Assembly: GCA_902464175.1 (NCBI GenBank)
Contig: CABQHZ010000095.1
Span: 1-6,810 of the forward strand
Length of the DNA: 6,810 nucleotides
Source of the DNA: an uncultured Collinsella sp.
GTDB taxonomy: Bacteria > Actinomycetota > Coriobacteriia > Coriobacteriales > Coriobacteriaceae
Direction of reading: 5' to 3'
Both the position numbers and the translations under genes were made by a program. How positions within the stretch are numbered: the first letter of the stretch is position 1; the number at the start of each line of letters is the position of its first letter. The notes under the pieces are model-generated. The model did not search any database. It was given only the letters and a program-made list of their open reading frames with translations, and had not been told where the DNA came from. Positions 5,641-6,810 of this stretch are shown here, piece after piece.

Positions 5641-5655
5641 AGATGCTAGATGCTC

Positions 5656-6651
5656 TTACTTGAGCGTGGCGTACATGACAGCCTTGATGGTGTGCATGCG
5701 GTTCTCGGCCTCGTCGAAGACCTTGGAAGCGGGGCTCTCGAAGACCTCGTCGGTGACCTCCTGCTCGGTGATGCCGAACTGCTCGCACTTCTCGGCGCCA
5801 ATGGTGGTGTTGGTGTCGTGGAAGCTGGGCAGGCAGTGCAGGAAGATGGCACCCGGGTTGGCCATAGCCATGACCTCGGAGGTGACACGATACGGGGTGA
5901 GCTGAGCGATGCGCTCGGCCCAAACCTCGTCGGGCTCGCCCATGGAGACCCACACGTCGGTGTAGAGAACGTCAGCACCGGCGACGCCGTCCTTGACGTC
6001 GGTGGTCAGCTTGATGGTGCAGCCGTTGGCCTCAGCGATGGGCTTGCAGGCCTCGATGACGTCATCGGCGGGCATGCACTCCTCGGGGCCGCAGGCCACG
6101 AAGTTCATGCCGAGCTTGGAGCAGACAACCATGAGAGAGCGAGCGACGTTGTTCTTGCAGTCGCCCATGAAGACGAGGGTCTTGCCCTTGATGTCGTAGT
6201 TGAAGTTCTCCTGGACGGTCAGGATGTCGGCGAGCATCTGGGTGGGATGCCACTCAGTGGTCAGGCCGTTCCACACGGGCACGCCGGACTTAGCAGCGAG
6301 CTCCTCGACGTCGTCCTGGGCAAAGCCACGGAACTCGATGCCATCATACATGCGGCCGAGAACGCGGGCGGTATCCTCGATGGACTCCTTCTTGCCCATC
6401 TGCGACGAACCCGGATCGAGGTAGGTGACGCCCATGCCCAGGTCCATGCCGCCGACCTCGAAGGCGCAGCGGGTACGAGTGGAGGTCTTCTGGAAGAGCA
6501 GAACGATGTTCTTGCCCTCGAGATAGCGGTGCGGAACGCCAGCGCGCTTCATATCCTTGAAGTTCTTGGAGAGCTTGAGCAGGTACTCGATCTCCTCGGT
6601 GGTGAGGTCGAGGAGCTTGAGGAAGCTACGGCCGGAGAGGTTAACACCCAT
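5656..6651 (-). CDS. arcB: Ornithine carbamoyltransferase, catabolic type
   Basis: Cytosolic enzyme interconverting citrulline plus phosphate with ornithine plus carbamoyl phosphate. In the arginine deiminase pathway it runs toward carbamoyl phosphate. The 331 residues match the family length. The carbamoyl-phosphate domain carries FQKTSTRTR (53-61) with the STRTR phosphate motif at 57-61, SSQMGKKES (82-90) and HPTQ (135-138). The ornithine domain carries FMGDCKNNV (161-169), DVWVSMGE (232-239) with the SMG loop, and HCLP (272-275) with the active-site Cys273. The N-terminal style (VNLSGRSFLKLLDLT, AGVPHRYLEGKNIVLLF) and position directly after arcA favour the catabolic ArcB over biosynthetic ArgF. 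The ATG at 6649-6651 was chosen for AAAGGAAA just upstream and the family N-terminus; a longer frame of 30 codons crosses the intergenic hairpins. It is preceded by arcA and followed by a terminator. Confidence 0.97.
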   Translation of the reverse strand: MGVNLSGRSFLKLLDLTTEEIEYLLKLSKNFKDMKRAGVPHRYLEGKNIVLLFQKTSTRTRCAFEVGGMDLGMGVTYLDPGSSQMGKKESIEDTARVLGRMYDGIEFRGFAQDDVEELAAKSGVPVWNGLTTEWHPTQMLADILTVQENFNYDIKGKTLVFMGDCKNNVARSLMVVCSKLGMNFVACGPEECMPADDVIEACKPIAEANGCTIKLTTDVKDGVAGADVLYTDVWVSMGEPDEVWAERIAQLTPYRVTSEVMAMANPGAIFLHCLPSFHDTNTTIGAEKCEQFGITEQEVTDEVFESPASKVFDEAENRMHTIKAVMYATLK

Positions 6652-6694
6652 GGTTCGTTTCCTTTCGAAGAAATGAATTACGTAAGTATTAGTG

Positions 6695-6713
6695 TCGCCC
6701 GTTTGACGGGCGA
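6695..6713 (-). repeat. Intercistronic hairpin 2 between arcA and arcB
   Basis: Perfect 8-bp arms TCGCCCGT (6695-6702) and ACGGGCGA (6706-6713) flank a 3-base loop. It follows hairpin 1 by two bases in the direction of transcription and has no T-run after it. It is likely an mRNA-stabilising or processing structure. Confidence 0.65.
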
Positions 6714-6715
6714 AA

Positions 6716-6744
6716 CCGGTGCGGTTGTAGGGAGACCGCACCGG
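6716..6744 (-). repeat. Intercistronic hairpin 1 after arcA
   Basis: Perfect 10-bp arms CCGGTGCGGT (6716-6725) and ACCGCACCGG (6735-6744) flank a 9-base loop, 12 bases past the arcA stop codon. Only TTT follows on the minus strand before the next hairpin, so it is at best a leaky terminator or a 3' barrier that protects the arcA message. Confidence 0.7.
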
Positions 6745-6756
6745 AAACGGAAAGAC

Positions 6757-6810
6757 TTAGAGGTCCTCGCGCCAGAAGGGCATGCTCATGCAGCGCGGGC
6801 CGCCGCGGCC
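6757..6810 (-). CDS. arcA: Arginine deiminase (C-terminal 17 codons only)
   Basis: Arginine deiminase hydrolyses arginine to citrulline and ammonia, the first step of the arginine deiminase pathway. Only the C-terminus is visible: GRGGPRCMSMPFWREDL followed by TAA (6757-6759). The G-R-G-G-x-x-C-M-S-M-P motif with its cysteine (codon 6790-6792) is the highly conserved end of this family and holds the catalytic nucleophile. The protein normally has about 410 residues, so over 95 percent lies beyond the window edge. The following arcB gene 105 bases downstream confirms the assignment. Confidence 0.92.
   Translation of the reverse strand, partial: GRGGPRCMSMPFWREDL

Overview
The window is a GC-rich bacterial segment with every supportable gene on the minus strand. 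The gene content suggests an anaerobic, gut-type Coriobacteriia such as Collinsella: an arginine deiminase operon with a DcuC/YfcC-type carrier, a DUF1846 protein, strong GGAGG-type ribosome binding sites, and compact genes ending in GC-rich hairpins with T-runs. The genus is an inference from protein style; no rRNA or other marker gene is present.

Layout in the direction of transcription (high to low coordinates). (1) 6810-4030 holds the arginine catabolism genes: the last 17 codons of arginine deiminase (arcA), a complete catabolic-type ornithine carbamoyltransferase (arcB), and a complete 492-residue YfcC/DcuC-family membrane carrier. ArcA turns arginine into citrulline and ammonia. ArcB splits citrulline with phosphate into ornithine and carbamoyl phosphate. 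The carrier is the likely arginine/ornithine (or citrulline) transporter. Carbamate kinase, the ATP-yielding step, is not in the window. Two tandem hairpins lie between arcA and arcB, and a strong intrinsic terminator lies between arcB and the carrier gene, so the cluster is probably expressed in steps rather than evenly. (2) 4029-3451 is 579 bases without a credible gene but full of inverted and direct repeats, the most unusual part of the window. (3) 3426-1945 encodes a complete DUF1846 (UPF0371) protein of unknown function, with its own -10 box and terminator. (4) 1688-1350 encodes a 112-residue winged-helix DNA-binding protein with its own terminator. (5) 1171-1 encodes the first 390 residues of CTP synthase (pyrG), ending just after the glutaminase nucleophile cysteine. 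A candidate pyrG promoter carries a 13-base palindrome.

The DUF1846, winged-helix and pyrG genes look like separate transcription units: each has a terminator or promoter signal between it and its neighbour. The best candidate for something undescribed is the 3534-3927 structured block. It has a 69-base near-perfect inverted repeat, a repeated 27-base segment whose two copies can compete for the same downstream pairing partner, and a perfect 12-bp hairpin. It may be an intergenic repeat family of this lineage, a structured RNA, or the long 3' untranslated region of the carrier mRNA.
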